NCBI GenBank assembly: GCA_030684935.1 | Contig: JAUXXH010000034.1 | Location: forward strand, 1 to 64,000 | Length of the DNA stretch: 64,000 nucleotides | Direction: 5' to 3' | Source of the DNA: Pseudolabrys sp. | GTDB taxonomy: Bacteria > Pseudomonadota > Alphaproteobacteria > Rhizobiales > Xanthobacteraceae | Shown here: positions 7,775 through 16,974 of the stretch, one piece after another | How positions within the stretch are numbered: position 1 is the stretch's first letter | Layout: every line of letters begins with the position of its first letter | Program-made: the position numbers and the translations under genes | Notes under the pieces: generated by a model | What the model was told of the DNA's origin: nothing | The model's input: the letters and a program-made list of their open reading frames with translations, nothing else | The model's database searches: none

Positions 7775-8635
7775 ATGGCGCGCCGAACCTTCCACGACGA
7801 CGCGGTCTCGCGGCTGGCGGCATGGTCTTACCGGCTGGCGCTGTTCGCCTTGGCGGTGGCGGCGCTCGCGATCCTCGTCGTCCGTTCCGGCGCGCTGGAG
7901 ATCGTGCCGGCGCTGACCACCTTCGCCGCGGCCCTGGTGTTTGCCGCCCTCGCGGTGCTGCTGGCGTGCGGCGCCTTCGTGGTGATCTGGCGGCAAGGAC
8001 TGGCCGGTTTCGGCCGGGCGCTGGGCGGACTGCTGCTCGGTCTGCTGCTGCTCGCCTACCCCGCCTATCTTGGCTACAGCGCCATGGAACTGCCGGCGCT
8101 CGCCGATATCAGCACCGATCCGGCCAATCCGCCGCGCTTCGAGGCGCTGGCGGCGGCGCGTCCGCCGGCCAGCGGCACCATTGCAGCCGCCGCCGACCTG
8201 CAACGCGAAGCCTATCCCGAGATTTCACCGCTGCAGCTCAGCGTGCAGCCACGGGTCGCCTACGAGGTCTCGCTGGCGGTGATCAACAAGCACCGGTGGC
8301 CGATCGCCAACGCCCGTCCGCCGGCGGGCCGCCGCGACGCCGTCATCGAGGCGACCGCGCGCACGCTGATCATGGGTTTCCGCGACGATATCATCGTTCG
8401 CGTCACGCCGCTTGGCCAGGGCTCGCGCGTCGATCTGCGCTCGGCTTCGCGCTTCGGCCGGCATGACCTCGGCGCCAATGCCGTGCGCGTGCGGACGTTG
8501 ATGGAGGAGATCGAAGCCGCCGCGGATGCCGCCCCTGAGCCGCGACCGGAACCGGAGAAGGTGGAGAAGAAGCCGGCGCCGAAGCGGCCGGCGGCGAAGA
8601 AGCAGCCAGAGAAGCAACCGGAGAGACGGCGTTAG
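7775..8635 (+). CDS. DUF1499 domain membrane protein
   Basis: 286 residues with three hydrophobic segments in the first 110 residues (LALFALAVAALAILVV, FAAALVFAALAVLLACGAFVV, LGGLLLGLLLLAYPAYLGY). The DUF1499 domain follows (about 145-245; YPEISPLQL, WPIANARPP, GFRDDIIVRV, RVDLRSASRFGRHDLGANAVRV) and the tail is Lys/Pro-rich. DUF1499 is of unknown function. This is the third gene of the DUF898-M48 operon. Its 3' end overlaps the convergent MBL hydrolase gene by four bases. Confidence 0.88.
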   Translation: MARRTFHDDAVSRLAAWSYRLALFALAVAALAILVVRSGALEIVPALTTFAAALVFAALAVLLACGAFVVIWRQGLAGFGRALGGLLLGLLLLAYPAYLGYSAMELPALADISTDPANPPRFEALAAARPPASGTIAAAADLQREAYPEISPLQLSVQPRVAYEVSLAVINKHRWPIANARPPAGRRDAVIEATARTLIMGFRDDIIVRVTPLGQGSRVDLRSASRFGRHDLGANAVRVRTLMEEIEAAADAAPEPRPEPEKVEKKPAPKRPAAKKQPEKQPERRR

Positions 8636-9546
8636 GTCACCAGCCGGTACTCGCCGTCGATCGACGGCGGTCCGTCGCTGTGGACCACGCCCCGCGTCAC
8701 CAGATCTTCCAGATGCGCCAGCACCGACAGGCCGGCGGCGCCGGTCAGTCGCGGGTCGAGGCCGATATAGATGGCGCGCACGATGCTCGGGATATCGCTC
8801 GCACCCTTGCGCAGCCGGTGCAGGATCGAGTCCTCGCGCGCCCGGCGATGCAGGATGTAATAATTGACGAAGCGGTTGGCGTCCTCGATCGCCGGACCGT
8901 GGCCGGGGAAATAGGTCTGCTCCGGCCGCCTGGCGAGCTTGCGCAGCGACGCCATGTAGTCGCTCATCGCGCCATCGGGCGGCGCGACGATGGTGGTGGC
9001 CCAGGCCATCACATGATCGCCGGCGAACAGTATCTTCCTGTCCTTCAGCGCAAAGGCCATGTGGTTGGCGGTGTGGCCCGGCGTGGTCACCGCCTCGATG
9101 CTCCAGCCGTCGCCATCGACCACCTCGCCGTCCTTGAGCATCACGTCGGGCCGGAAATCGCGGTCGCCGCTGGAGTCGAGCGGGTTGTGCTCACCGATAT
9201 GCAGCGGCCGCGCCGCGCGATGCGGTCCCTCGGCGTAGACGGTGGCGCCGGTCGCCGCCTTGACCGCCGGCACTGCCGGCGAATGGTCGCGATGGGTATG
9301 GGTGACGAAGATATGCGTCACGGTCTCGTTGCGCACGGCGTCGAGCAACGCGGCGATATGGACCGGATCGGCCGGGCCGGGATCGACGATGGCGACGTTG
9401 CCGTGGCCAATGATGTAGCTGAGCGTGCCCTTGAAGGTGAACGGGCCTGGATTGTTGGCCATCACCCGCCGCACGCCCGGCACCGGTTCGTCCACCGTCC
9501 CGGCGGCGAGATCGAGAGTCTTGTTGAAGGGAATGTCGTCGCTCAT
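8632..9546 (-). CDS. MBL-fold metallo-hydrolase (LACTB2-like)
   Basis: 304 residues. The metal-binding signature is THTHRDHS (about 101-108), with further ligands in TTPGHTANHM, AGDHVM and PGHGP, so both zinc sites look complete. A C-terminal winged-helix-like domain (DIPSIVRAIYIGLDPRLTGAA...LEDLVTRG) is typical of the LACTB2/CPSF-like hydrolase group, which includes endoribonucleases and thioesterase-like enzymes. The substrate cannot be inferred. The start MSDDIPFNKT at 9546 gives the family length. It converges on the DUF1499 gene. Confidence 0.9.
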   Translation of the reverse strand: MSDDIPFNKTLDLAAGTVDEPVPGVRRVMANNPGPFTFKGTLSYIIGHGNVAIVDPGPADPVHIAALLDAVRNETVTHIFVTHTHRDHSPAVPAVKAATGATVYAEGPHRAARPLHIGEHNPLDSSGDRDFRPDVMLKDGEVVDGDGWSIEAVTTPGHTANHMAFALKDRKILFAGDHVMAWATTIVAPPDGAMSDYMASLRKLARRPEQTYFPGHGPAIEDANRFVNYYILHRRAREDSILHRLRKGASDIPSIVRAIYIGLDPRLTGAAGLSVLAHLEDLVTRGVVHSDGPPSIDGEYRLVT

Positions 9547-9629
9547 GCGGTTGGGACCCGTGCAGCCGCTACGCCATAGGGAATCGGCGGCCGGTGTGCA
9601 ATCGGTTTTTACCAGGCTGATTCTCCGGC

Positions 9630-11852
9630 TCAGGCGACCGCGGAAGCCCGCGGCGCCTGATCGCGAATAATGCGCGTGACGTCCTCTGCGGTCTGCGGTC
9701 GGCTGAACAAGAAGCCCTGAAACTCCGTGCAGCCTTCGGCCGTCAGACTGGCGAGCTGCTCCTTGGTCTCGACGCCTTCGGCTGTGGTGACAATGCCCAG
9801 GCTGCTGCTCAGGCCGACCACGGCGCGCACGATGGCGACGCTGTCCTGCTTCGGCAGGTCGCGGATAAAGGACTGGTCGATCTTGATCTTGTCGAAGGGG
9901 AAACTGCGCAGATAGCCGAGCGAGGAATAGCCGGTACCGAAATCGTCCATGGCGATCCGGATACCCAGATCGCGTAGCTGGTGCAGCATGGTAAAGGACC
10001 CATCGCTGTCCTGCACCATGACCATTTCTGTGACTTCGAGTTCCAGCCTGTTGGCGGGGAGGCCGGATGACGCCATTGCATTGATGATGGTGGGCACCAG
10101 GTTGCGGCTCTTGAACTGCGCCGGCGACAGATTGACCGCAAGGGTTACATGTTTCGGCCAGCGGACCGCCTCGGCGAATGCCGTCCGCAGGACCCATTCG
10201 CCGAGCGGCACGATCAGCCCGGTCGACTCCGCTACCGGAATGAAATCGTCCGGCTGGATCTCGCCGCGCTCCGGATGGTTCCAGCGGACCAGTGCTTCAC
10301 AGGTGGTGATCTGGCCCGACTTGACGTCGATGATCGGCTGATAGCGAAGATCGAACTCGCCATTGACGATCGCCTTGCGCAGATCGAGTTCAAGCGCACG
10401 GCGCGCCTGCATGCGGGCATCCATGCTCACCTCGAAGAAACGATAGACGCCGCCGCCATCGGCTTTCGCGCGGTACAGCGCCAGATCGGCGTTCTTCATC
10501 AACGTGTCGGGTACCTTGCTGTCGGTCGGCGCAAGCGCGATGCCGACGCTGACGCCGACCACGACCTGATGCCCGTCAAGATCGTACGGCGCGCCGATTA
10601 CGGCGATGAGGCGCGCCGCCAGCGCGGTCACGTCGGGCGCATTTTCGGACGGTACCTGCATGATGGCAAACTCGTCGCCGCCGAGCCGGGCGACGATGTC
10701 CTCGCCGCGGATACAACTGCGCATCCGGTCAGCGGCGGCCTTCAACAGCAGATCGCCGATCGGATGTCCGAGCGTGTCGTTGACGCTCTTGAAATGGTCG
10801 AGGTCGAGACTCAGCACGGCAATCGAATCCGACCGCCGCAGATGGCTCATGGTGTCATCCATGCGCTGGTAGAACGTCACGCGATTCGGCAAATCGGTCA
10901 GCGCGTCGTAATGTGCCAGGTGCTTGATCTTGTCTTCCGCCCGAAGCCGTTCGGTAATATCGTCGAACGTCGTGACGAAGCCGCCACTCGCCATAGTTCG
11001 ATGTGATATCGAGATGCTGCGGCCGTCGGTCAGGCGTTGGACCGCCTGACCATCCAGACCATCACGAATAAATTCACGCTGCAGAGCAAGCGTACCATCA
11101 AGGTCCACATCAGAGACCTCGTCGCCAAACGCCAGCGCCAAGAGACGTGCCGTCATGCCTATGGTGACTTTTCGCGGCGCCACTCCATAAATCTCCGCAA
11201 ACCGCGGATTGAACAAGATGAGTTTCTCGTCGGCGTCGAACATACACAGGCCTTGTGACATGTTTGACAGCGCGGCGTCTAAGCGTTCGTTCTGCACCTC
11301 CAATTGCCTGCTTTTGTCCTCTATGGTCCGGGTGGCAGCCTCGAGTTGCCCAACCGTGCGGTCGAGCACCCTGAGCGGGAAAACCCGGACGGCGAAATAG
11401 ATGCCGGCGCCCAGAAGCGCGCTTAGCAGCGCTGCCATCCCGGTTTTCATTAACAAGGGGCGGAGGCTGCTGACAGCCTCGACGCGACCGATCGGCCTGC
11501 CGGAAATGAGAATCGGATTGCTGCGGGACATCAGCGGCGCCGACAATACCGGGCCCGCGCCGGTGATCACGGAGTCAGTTTCGTTGCGCACGTTCAAGGC
11601 AAAATTGTCGCCATCGGCGGCGGCAAGCTCAATCAACTCGGAAATGCGGATCGCCTGATATTGCCAGAGGTCCTGATGCAGATAGACATATTTCGCGACG
11701 CGCGAAGCGGCCAGTTCCGACTTGTAGGTCAGTTCGTAGGACTTGTTGGAAAACTCCACAAGAAAGTAGCCGACCGGAATCGCGACGCAAATCGCCAGCG
11801 TGACCACCAGGCCGATACCGGCGACGAGGGTCCGGAGTCGAATATTCCACAT
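9630..11852 (-). CDS. Membrane-anchored PAS-GGDEF-EAL c-di-GMP enzyme
   Basis: 740 residues. Two membrane spans (about 10-32 and 137-157) enclose a periplasmic segment of about 105 residues. A PAS_7-like domain follows (about 195-300; SNMSQGLCMFDADEKLILFN), then GGDEF (about 310-475) and EAL (about 485-735). GGDEF is intact (residues 391-395), with an RGED inhibitory site five residues before it. EAL is intact (EALVR at 519, DDFGTGYSSL at 636), so both synthesis and hydrolysis of c-di-GMP are possible. It lies nine bases downstream of a periplasmic binding-protein gene on the same strand, which suggests that protein feeds a signal to the periplasmic loop. Confidence 0.95.
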   Translation of the reverse strand: MWNIRLRTLVAGIGLVVTLAICVAIPVGYFLVEFSNKSYELTYKSELAASRVAKYVYLHQDLWQYQAIRISELIELAAADGDNFALNVRNETDSVITGAGPVLSAPLMSRSNPILISGRPIGRVEAVSSLRPLLMKTGMAALLSALLGAGIYFAVRVFPLRVLDRTVGQLEAATRTIEDKSRQLEVQNERLDAALSNMSQGLCMFDADEKLILFNPRFAEIYGVAPRKVTIGMTARLLALAFGDEVSDVDLDGTLALQREFIRDGLDGQAVQRLTDGRSISISHRTMASGGFVTTFDDITERLRAEDKIKHLAHYDALTDLPNRVTFYQRMDDTMSHLRRSDSIAVLSLDLDHFKSVNDTLGHPIGDLLLKAAADRMRSCIRGEDIVARLGGDEFAIMQVPSENAPDVTALAARLIAVIGAPYDLDGHQVVVGVSVGIALAPTDSKVPDTLMKNADLALYRAKADGGGVYRFFEVSMDARMQARRALELDLRKAIVNGEFDLRYQPIIDVKSGQITTCEALVRWNHPERGEIQPDDFIPVAESTGLIVPLGEWVLRTAFAEAVRWPKHVTLAVNLSPAQFKSRNLVPTIINAMASSGLPANRLELEVTEMVMVQDSDGSFTMLHQLRDLGIRIAMDDFGTGYSSLGYLRSFPFDKIKIDQSFIRDLPKQDSVAIVRAVVGLSSSLGIVTTAEGVETKEQLASLTAEGCTEFQGFLFSRPQTAEDVTRIIRDQAPRASAVA

Positions 11853-11861
11853 CGCGGGCCC

Positions 11862-12677
11862 CTACTCGCCGATCGCCAGATTGCCGGTCGCCAGCAGAAC
11901 CTTGCGGCCTTCAGGAGACCGCAGAAACGCCAGCAGTTTCTCGGCACCGGCGCTGCGGTCGGCGGCAAACACGAGGTAGAAAAATTTCTCGTAGGGATAG
12001 CTCTTGTTCGCCAAAGCGTCGAGGCTCGGCATCACCCCGTCGATCGCAATCAAGCGGAGGTCGACTTTCTCGGCCACGATCTGGCCGAGACCCGCCAGGG
12101 TGAACGAGCCCGGCAGGCGTTGCGCGATGGCAACGTTATCCTGGTCGGTGGGGGCGACCGGAACATCGGGCCGCCGCCGCGCCCGTTCGATGGCGGCCTT
12201 GACGCCCGGTATCTCCTCCTCGATCAGCGCCGAGTCCGCATCAAGCCGGGTGCGCAGGATGATTTTGAGCAGCGTGCCGTCTTCCCATGCCGGGTTGCCG
12301 GCGGCGTAGATTCCGGCGATGTCGCCGGTCTTCAGTCCGTTGGGCTTGGCATGCGAGGTCACGAAGACCAGCGGCGTGCGGGCAAAAGGGCGCGCGACCA
12401 GCGGTGTTTTCGCTTCGTCCGGCTTGACTTCGCGCGCAGCGGCGACGACGTCCAGCACCCGATCGCCGAGCGCCCGCAGCGCGCCGCTGCTGCCGAGACC
12501 GGCGATAACTTCGATCTCGATGCCGGTGGCGGCCTTGAAATGCGGCGCCACCTGCCGCATGGCCTCGATGATGCCGCCGGTGCCGCCGAGCTTGAGCTTC
12601 TCCGCCGCCAACGCCGGGAGCGAAGCGCCGAGCATAACCGCGACCGCCAGTATCGAGCGCAACGCACGCATCAGCAT
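11862..12677 (-). CDS. PstS-like periplasmic substrate-binding protein
   Basis: About 271 residues with a clear signal peptide (MRALRSILAVAVMLGASLPALAAE). The mature part begins KLKLGGTGGIIEAM, then FKAATGIEIEVIAGLGSSGAL, the layout of type-2 periplasmic binding proteins in the phosphate/molybdate-like cluster. No ABC permease or ATPase is nearby. The only partner is the GGDEF-EAL gene nine bases downstream, so a sensory rather than a transport role is likely (compare NspS with MbaA in Vibrio). The start at 12677 is preceded by GAGGG; ATG 12671 is also possible. Confidence 0.85.
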   Translation of the reverse strand: MLMRALRSILAVAVMLGASLPALAAEKLKLGGTGGIIEAMRQVAPHFKAATGIEIEVIAGLGSSGALRALGDRVLDVVAAAREVKPDEAKTPLVARPFARTPLVFVTSHAKPNGLKTGDIAGIYAAGNPAWEDGTLLKIILRTRLDADSALIEEEIPGVKAAIERARRRPDVPVAPTDQDNVAIAQRLPGSFTLAGLGQIVAEKVDLRLIAIDGVMPSLDALANKSYPYEKFFYLVFAADRSAGAEKLLAFLRSPEGRKVLLATGNLAIGE

Positions 12678-12813
12678 CCATCCCTCTGCCAAGGCGGGAC
12701 AGTGCGGCTGATAAGATGAAGCAAAGGCTACCGGCCGGGTCCGGTCGGCAACATGATTTACAAAGCGTCGGACCAAATGATCGAATTGTCGATCGTTGGT
12801 GTCGGCTTACCGG

Positions 12814-14538
12814 CTAATGAATTTCCGGCTCCGGCACCGGCCCGAGCGGCGCCAGGAAGTCGAAGTCACAGCCGTCGTCGGCCTGCCCGGTGTGCTCCGA
12901 ATAGAGCGCGCCGTAGCCGCGCGGGTAACGCGGCACCGGTGGCGTCCACGCGGCGCGGCGGCGCGCCAGCTCGTCGTCGCTGACGTGCAGATGAATGCGC
13001 CGCGCCGGTACGTCGATCTCGATCTCGTCGCCAGTCTGCACCAGAGCCAGCGGTCCGCCAACGAAACTCTCCGGCGCGACATGCAGAATGCAGGCGCCGT
13101 AACTGGTGCCGCTCATGCGCGCGTCGGAGATGCGCACCATGTCGCGCACGCCCTGCTTCACGAGCTTGCGCGGGATCGGCAACATTCCCCACTCCGGCAT
13201 GCCGGGACCGCCTTTGGGGCCGGCGTTCTTCAGGACCAGAATATGATCGGCAGTGACGTCGAGATCGTCGCGCTCGACCTCGCGCGCCATGTGGTTGTAG
13301 TCCTCGAAGGCGATGACCTTGCCGCGGTGGCGCAGCAGCCGCTTCTCGGCCGCCGACGGCTTCATGACGCAGGCGCGCGGCGCCAGGTTGCCGGTCATCA
13401 CTGCGGTGGCGCCTTCGCTGGAGATCGGATCGCTCAGCGGATGGATGACATCGGGCAGATAGACCTCGGCGCCCTTGATGTTCTCGCCGATGGTCTTGCC
13501 GTTGACGGTCATGCATGAGAGGTCGAGCACGTCCTTTAGCTGCGCCATCAGCGCGCGCAAGCCGCCGGCGTAGAAGAAATCCTCCATCAGGTATTTGCCG
13601 GACGGCCGCACATTGGCCAGCACCGGCACTTCGCGCGACAACTGGTCGAAGCGGTTCATGTCGAGCGGGATGCCGGCGCGGCGCGCCATCGCCACCGCAT
13701 GGATGATGGCGTTGGTCGAACCGCCCATCGCCATGTGCACGCGGATGGCGTTGTCGAACGCCGCCACCGACAGAATCTTCTGCGGCGTCACATCCTCCCA
13801 CACCATGTCGACGATGCGCCGCCCGGCCTGTCCGCACATGCGCGGATGCGCGGAGTCGGCCGCCGGGATCGACGACGCGCCGGGCAGCGACAGGCCGAGC
13901 GCCTCGGCGATCGCCATCATAGTCGCCGCCGTGCCCATCACCATGCAGGTGCCGAACGAGCGCGCGATGCCGCCTTCGATGTCGGCCCAGTCGTCCTCGG
14001 TGATGCGGCCGGCGCGCTTCTCGTCCCAGTATTTCCAGGCGTCGGAGCCGGAACCCAGCACCTGGCCGTGCCAGTTGCCGCGCAACTGCGGCCCGGCCGG
14101 CACGAAGATGGTCGGCAGGCCCATGCTGATGGCGCCCATGATAAGGCCCGGCGTGGTCTTGTCGCAGCCGCCAAGCAGAATGGCGCCATCGATCGGATGA
14201 CTGCGCAGCAGTTCCTCGGTCTCCATCGCCAGCATGTTGCGGTACAGCATGGTGGTCGGTTTCATGAACGGCTCGGACAGCGACATCGCCGGCAGTTCGA
14301 CCGGGAAACCGCCGGCCAAGAGCACGCCGCGCTTCACGTCGTCGGCGCGCGCCCGCAGATGCGTGTGGCAGAAATTGAGATCGCTCCAGGTATTGATGAT
14401 GCCGATCACCGGCTTGCCCTGCCAGTCCGGCGCATCGAAGCCGCCCTGGCGCATCCGCGCGCGATGGCCGAACGACCGCAGGTCGCTGACGCCAAGCCAG
14501 CGGTGGCTGCGGAGGTCTTCGGGTGCCTTGCGGGTCAT
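12814..14538 (-). CDS. IlvD/Edd-family dehydratase, L-arabinonate-dehydratase-like
   Basis: 574 residues, the length of sugar-acid dehydratases of the IlvD/Edd superfamily. The Fe-S and Mg-site signatures are visible: NFCHTHLR (about 55), GGCDKTTPG (about 122) and HPRMCGQAGRR (about 205), with ARMSGTSYG (about 485) near the end. The opening LRSHRWLGV..LRSFGHRARMRQ and the TMLYRNMLAMETEE block resemble L-arabinonate or related pentonate dehydratases more than the biosynthetic IlvD. It would convert an aldonate to a 2-keto-3-deoxy acid. No sugar catabolic genes are adjacent, so the substrate is open. It is divergent from the GT-C gene, with 63 bp between starts. Confidence 0.85.
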   Translation of the reverse strand: MTRKAPEDLRSHRWLGVSDLRSFGHRARMRQGGFDAPDWQGKPVIGIINTWSDLNFCHTHLRARADDVKRGVLLAGGFPVELPAMSLSEPFMKPTTMLYRNMLAMETEELLRSHPIDGAILLGGCDKTTPGLIMGAISMGLPTIFVPAGPQLRGNWHGQVLGSGSDAWKYWDEKRAGRITEDDWADIEGGIARSFGTCMVMGTAATMMAIAEALGLSLPGASSIPAADSAHPRMCGQAGRRIVDMVWEDVTPQKILSVAAFDNAIRVHMAMGGSTNAIIHAVAMARRAGIPLDMNRFDQLSREVPVLANVRPSGKYLMEDFFYAGGLRALMAQLKDVLDLSCMTVNGKTIGENIKGAEVYLPDVIHPLSDPISSEGATAVMTGNLAPRACVMKPSAAEKRLLRHRGKVIAFEDYNHMAREVERDDLDVTADHILVLKNAGPKGGPGMPEWGMLPIPRKLVKQGVRDMVRISDARMSGTSYGACILHVAPESFVGGPLALVQTGDEIEIDVPARRIHLHVSDDELARRRAAWTPPVPRYPRGYGALYSEHTGQADDGCDFDFLAPLGPVPEPEIH

Positions 14539-14601
14539 GTCATTCTCCGTGCGCGGGCGGCGAAGGTAGCGCGGCCTTTGGGCCTATGCCACAGTCAAAT
14601 C

Positions 14602-16023
14602 ATGCGGCGAATATTTGCGTATCCCGGCTCACGGCTCATTTTCACATTGTGCATTTTTGCGGTGCTGGCGACGGCGATCCTGACGCGGGCGCCGAAATGG
14701 ATGGGCGATTTCGATCAGTCGTTCTATCTCACCATCGCCTATGACATCGACCGCTACGGCGTGTTCAGCAACGGCATGTTCGATCAGGTCAACAGCGTCG
14801 ATACGGCGCCGCCGCCGGGCATGTTCATCGCGCCGATGTATCCCTGGCTGGTGCTGGCCGTGCAAAAAATCGACCCGCGCTTCGCACGTGCAGCAAAATG
14901 CAGCGTCGAGGCCAACCACGACCGCCGCGACCGCGCCGAATGCGATGTCTATGCGCTGCCGATGCACCTCATCCACGCGCTGCTGCTGGCGCTCGGCGCG
15001 CTGGCCATCGGGCGCACCGCGGAACTCATCTTCGGTGGCCGGGCGACCTTCTGGCTGGCCGCCAGCTTCGCCACGGTGGCGCTGCTGCCGGATGCGGAGC
15101 TGTTCTCCTTCGTGATGACCGAGAGCCTGACCTTCTTCATGTTCTCGGTGACCATGCTGGCGCTGGTGAAAAGCTGGATCACGTCGCGCTGGCAGGACTT
15201 CGCCATCGCCGGGGTATTGCTCGGCCTGCTGTGCCTGACGCGGACGTCGTTTCTGATCCTGGCGCCGGTGCTGGTCGTGCTGATCCTCATCAATACCCGC
15301 CTCCCCCGTGCCGCGCCCGGCGTCCGCACGCCAGCCTGGCAGGGCATCGTCGCCTTCGCCGTCTGTTTCGGTCTGATGGTGGTGCCGTGGGCGATCCGCA
15401 ATTCCATCTCGGTCGGCAAATTCGCCATGACCGAGGAATACGGTTCGGCCGCCATCGTCGAGCGTTTCGCCTTCAACCAGATGACGCCGCAGGAATACGC
15501 GCTGGCCTTTCCGCACTGCCTGCCGTTTATCGGGCCCTGCATCGTCGCCGCGACCGTGGGCGAACAGGCCACCGCCCGCTTCACGTGGGACAGCCCGGGC
15601 AGCTTTTTCGAACTCGGCCGTGGCGCACGCGGCGCCCTGCTCAAGCTCCACGACAAGCTCGATCCGATCATCGGCGACATCGTGCGCGCCGAACTGAGCG
15701 CGAACTGGTGGCGCCATATCCTGGTCAGCATCCCGCTGGCCTGGTGCGGGCTCTGGGTCGGCGGCCTGTTCGGGCTTTTTCTGGCGCCGGCCTTTGTCTG
15801 GGCTGGCCTGTCCGCGATCCGCCGGCGCAAGCCGCTGTTCCTGATGTATGCGGTGCCGGCGTTGACCATGCTGGCGCTGCACGCCGGCCTCGCCAACCAC
15901 TACACGCGTTACAATCTGATCCTGATCGGGCCGTTCGCCGCCGGCGCCGCCTGGCTTATCGCGCGGAGCGGTTGGCTTTCCCGTGTGCGTTGGCGATGGC
16001 GAGCGCGCGCGCCAGCGCCGTGA
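14602..16023 (+). CDS. GT-C-type membrane glycosyltransferase (ArnT/PMT-like)
   Basis: 473 residues with many hydrophobic spans. The first extracytoplasmic loop holds MGDFDQSFYLTIAYDIDRYG, containing the acidic residues expected of GT39/ArnT-type enzymes, and then PPPGMFIAPMYPWL. Enzymes of this fold use polyprenyl-phosphate sugars as donors on the periplasmic side. The flanking minus-strand genes encode a GT2 synthase and a flippase-like protein, which completes a donor-making route. The last 68 bp overlap the end of the convergent DUF2304 gene. The start at 14602 is the first ATG before the signal-anchor. Confidence 0.8.
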   Translation: MRRIFAYPGSRLIFTLCIFAVLATAILTRAPKWMGDFDQSFYLTIAYDIDRYGVFSNGMFDQVNSVDTAPPPGMFIAPMYPWLVLAVQKIDPRFARAAKCSVEANHDRRDRAECDVYALPMHLIHALLLALGALAIGRTAELIFGGRATFWLAASFATVALLPDAELFSFVMTESLTFFMFSVTMLALVKSWITSRWQDFAIAGVLLGLLCLTRTSFLILAPVLVVLILINTRLPRAAPGVRTPAWQGIVAFAVCFGLMVVPWAIRNSISVGKFAMTEEYGSAAIVERFAFNQMTPQEYALAFPHCLPFIGPCIVAATVGEQATARFTWDSPGSFFELGRGARGALLKLHDKLDPIIGDIVRAELSANWWRHILVSIPLAWCGLWVGGLFGLFLAPAFVWAGLSAIRRRKPLFLMYAVPALTMLALHAGLANHYTRYNLILIGPFAAGAAWLIARSGWLSRVRWRWRARAPAP

Positions 16024-16294
16024 TCAACTCCATCTGCATGCGGATCTTGAGATGCAGATTGAGCAGCACCAGCATGCTGATCACCACCCAGATGTAGAGC
16101 ACGAGATCGACACCGCGGCCGACGCCGGCAAACGCCGCCAGTTGCGTGGCGTGCGACGGCAGCCAGACGAAATACAGGCCGACGAGCGCCGCCAGCAGCG
16201 ACAGCAGACCGACCGTTGGCGAGCGGCGGTACTGGCTCCACGCATAGAGCATGACGGCGAACAGCAGCGCGGTGAGCGAAACCTGGGCAATCAT
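15956..16294 (-). CDS. DUF2304 small membrane protein
   Basis: 112 residues with three hydrophobic helices: an N-terminal span (SLTALLFAVMLYAWSQYRRS), a second (LLSLLAALVGLYFVW) and a third (VDLVLYIWVVISMLVLLNLHLKI) that leads into a charged helix. This is the DUF2304 layout. DUF2304 genes are commonly found next to dolichyl-phosphate-mannose-synthase-like GT2 genes, as here. The start overlaps the GT2 stop (ATGA), indicating coupling. It probably assists or anchors the GT2; this is inferred from context. Confidence 0.85.
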   Translation of the reverse strand: MIAQVSLTALLFAVMLYAWSQYRRSPTVGLLSLLAALVGLYFVWLPSHATQLAAFAGVGRGVDLVLYIWVVISMLVLLNLHLKIRMQMELITALARALAIANAHGKANRSAR

Positions 16295-16971
16295 CGGTGC
16301 AGCCTCCGGGCAAACAGGTCGAGCAGAATGGTCAGGGCGTCGGAAAGCTTCTGGCCCTTGGCCAGCGAGTATTCGCTGTATACGATGGTGACGGGAACCT
16401 CGACATATTTCAGCCCGCTGGCGGCGACCTGGTGCAGGATTTCCGACGCATGCGCCATGCGGTTCTGCCGCAGCTTGATGTGCTGGGCGCCGCGCCGGGT
16501 CATGCCGCGCAGCCCGTTATGGGTGTCGGTGATGCTGATGCCGACACTCAGACGCGTGAACCAGGTCGCCAACTTGAGCGTCAGGCGGCGCGACAGCGGC
16601 TGGTTCAGCGTATCGCCCAGAAAGCGGCTGCCGAGCGCGAAGTCGGCATTGTTCTTCTCCAGCGCCGCCGCCAGCACGGCGATGTCTGACACGCGGTGCT
16701 GGCCGTCGGCGTCGAAGGTGACGATGGTCTCGGCGCCGGCCGAAAGCGCATACTCGATGCCGGTCTGAAGTCCGGCGCCCTGCCCGAGATTGATCGGATG
16801 GCGCACCACGATGGCCCCGGCCGCTTCGGCGGCGTCCGCGGTGCCATCGGTCGAACCGTCATCCACCACCACCACCGGATAACCGGCGGCGCGCACGCCG
16901 GCGATGACGCCGCCAATGACGGTTTCCTCATGGTAGGCCGCGATCACGACCCAAAGCGATCTGGATGTCAT
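16291..16971 (-). CDS. GT2 glycosyltransferase, polyprenyl-phosphate sugar synthase type
   Basis: 226 residues of a GT-A fold: VVIAAYHEE at the start, VVVDDGSTDGT (about 34-44), NLGQGAGLQTGIEYAL, then the metal-binding TFDADGQH (about 84-91) and GSRFLG. There are no long C-terminal membrane spans, so it is a soluble or peripheral enzyme like Dpm1. It would transfer a sugar from a nucleotide donor to undecaprenyl phosphate at the cytoplasmic face. It overlaps DUF2304 by four bases and follows the small flippase-like gene closely (3 bp). Confidence 0.9.
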   Translation of the reverse strand: MTSRSLWVVIAAYHEETVIGGVIAGVRAAGYPVVVVDDGSTDGTADAAEAAGAIVVRHPINLGQGAGLQTGIEYALSAGAETIVTFDADGQHRVSDIAVLAAALEKNNADFALGSRFLGDTLNQPLSRRLTLKLATWFTRLSVGISITDTHNGLRGMTRRGAQHIKLRQNRMAHASEILHQVAASGLKYVEVPVTIVYSEYSLAKGQKLSDALTILLDLFARRLHR

Positions 16972-16974
16972 GGC

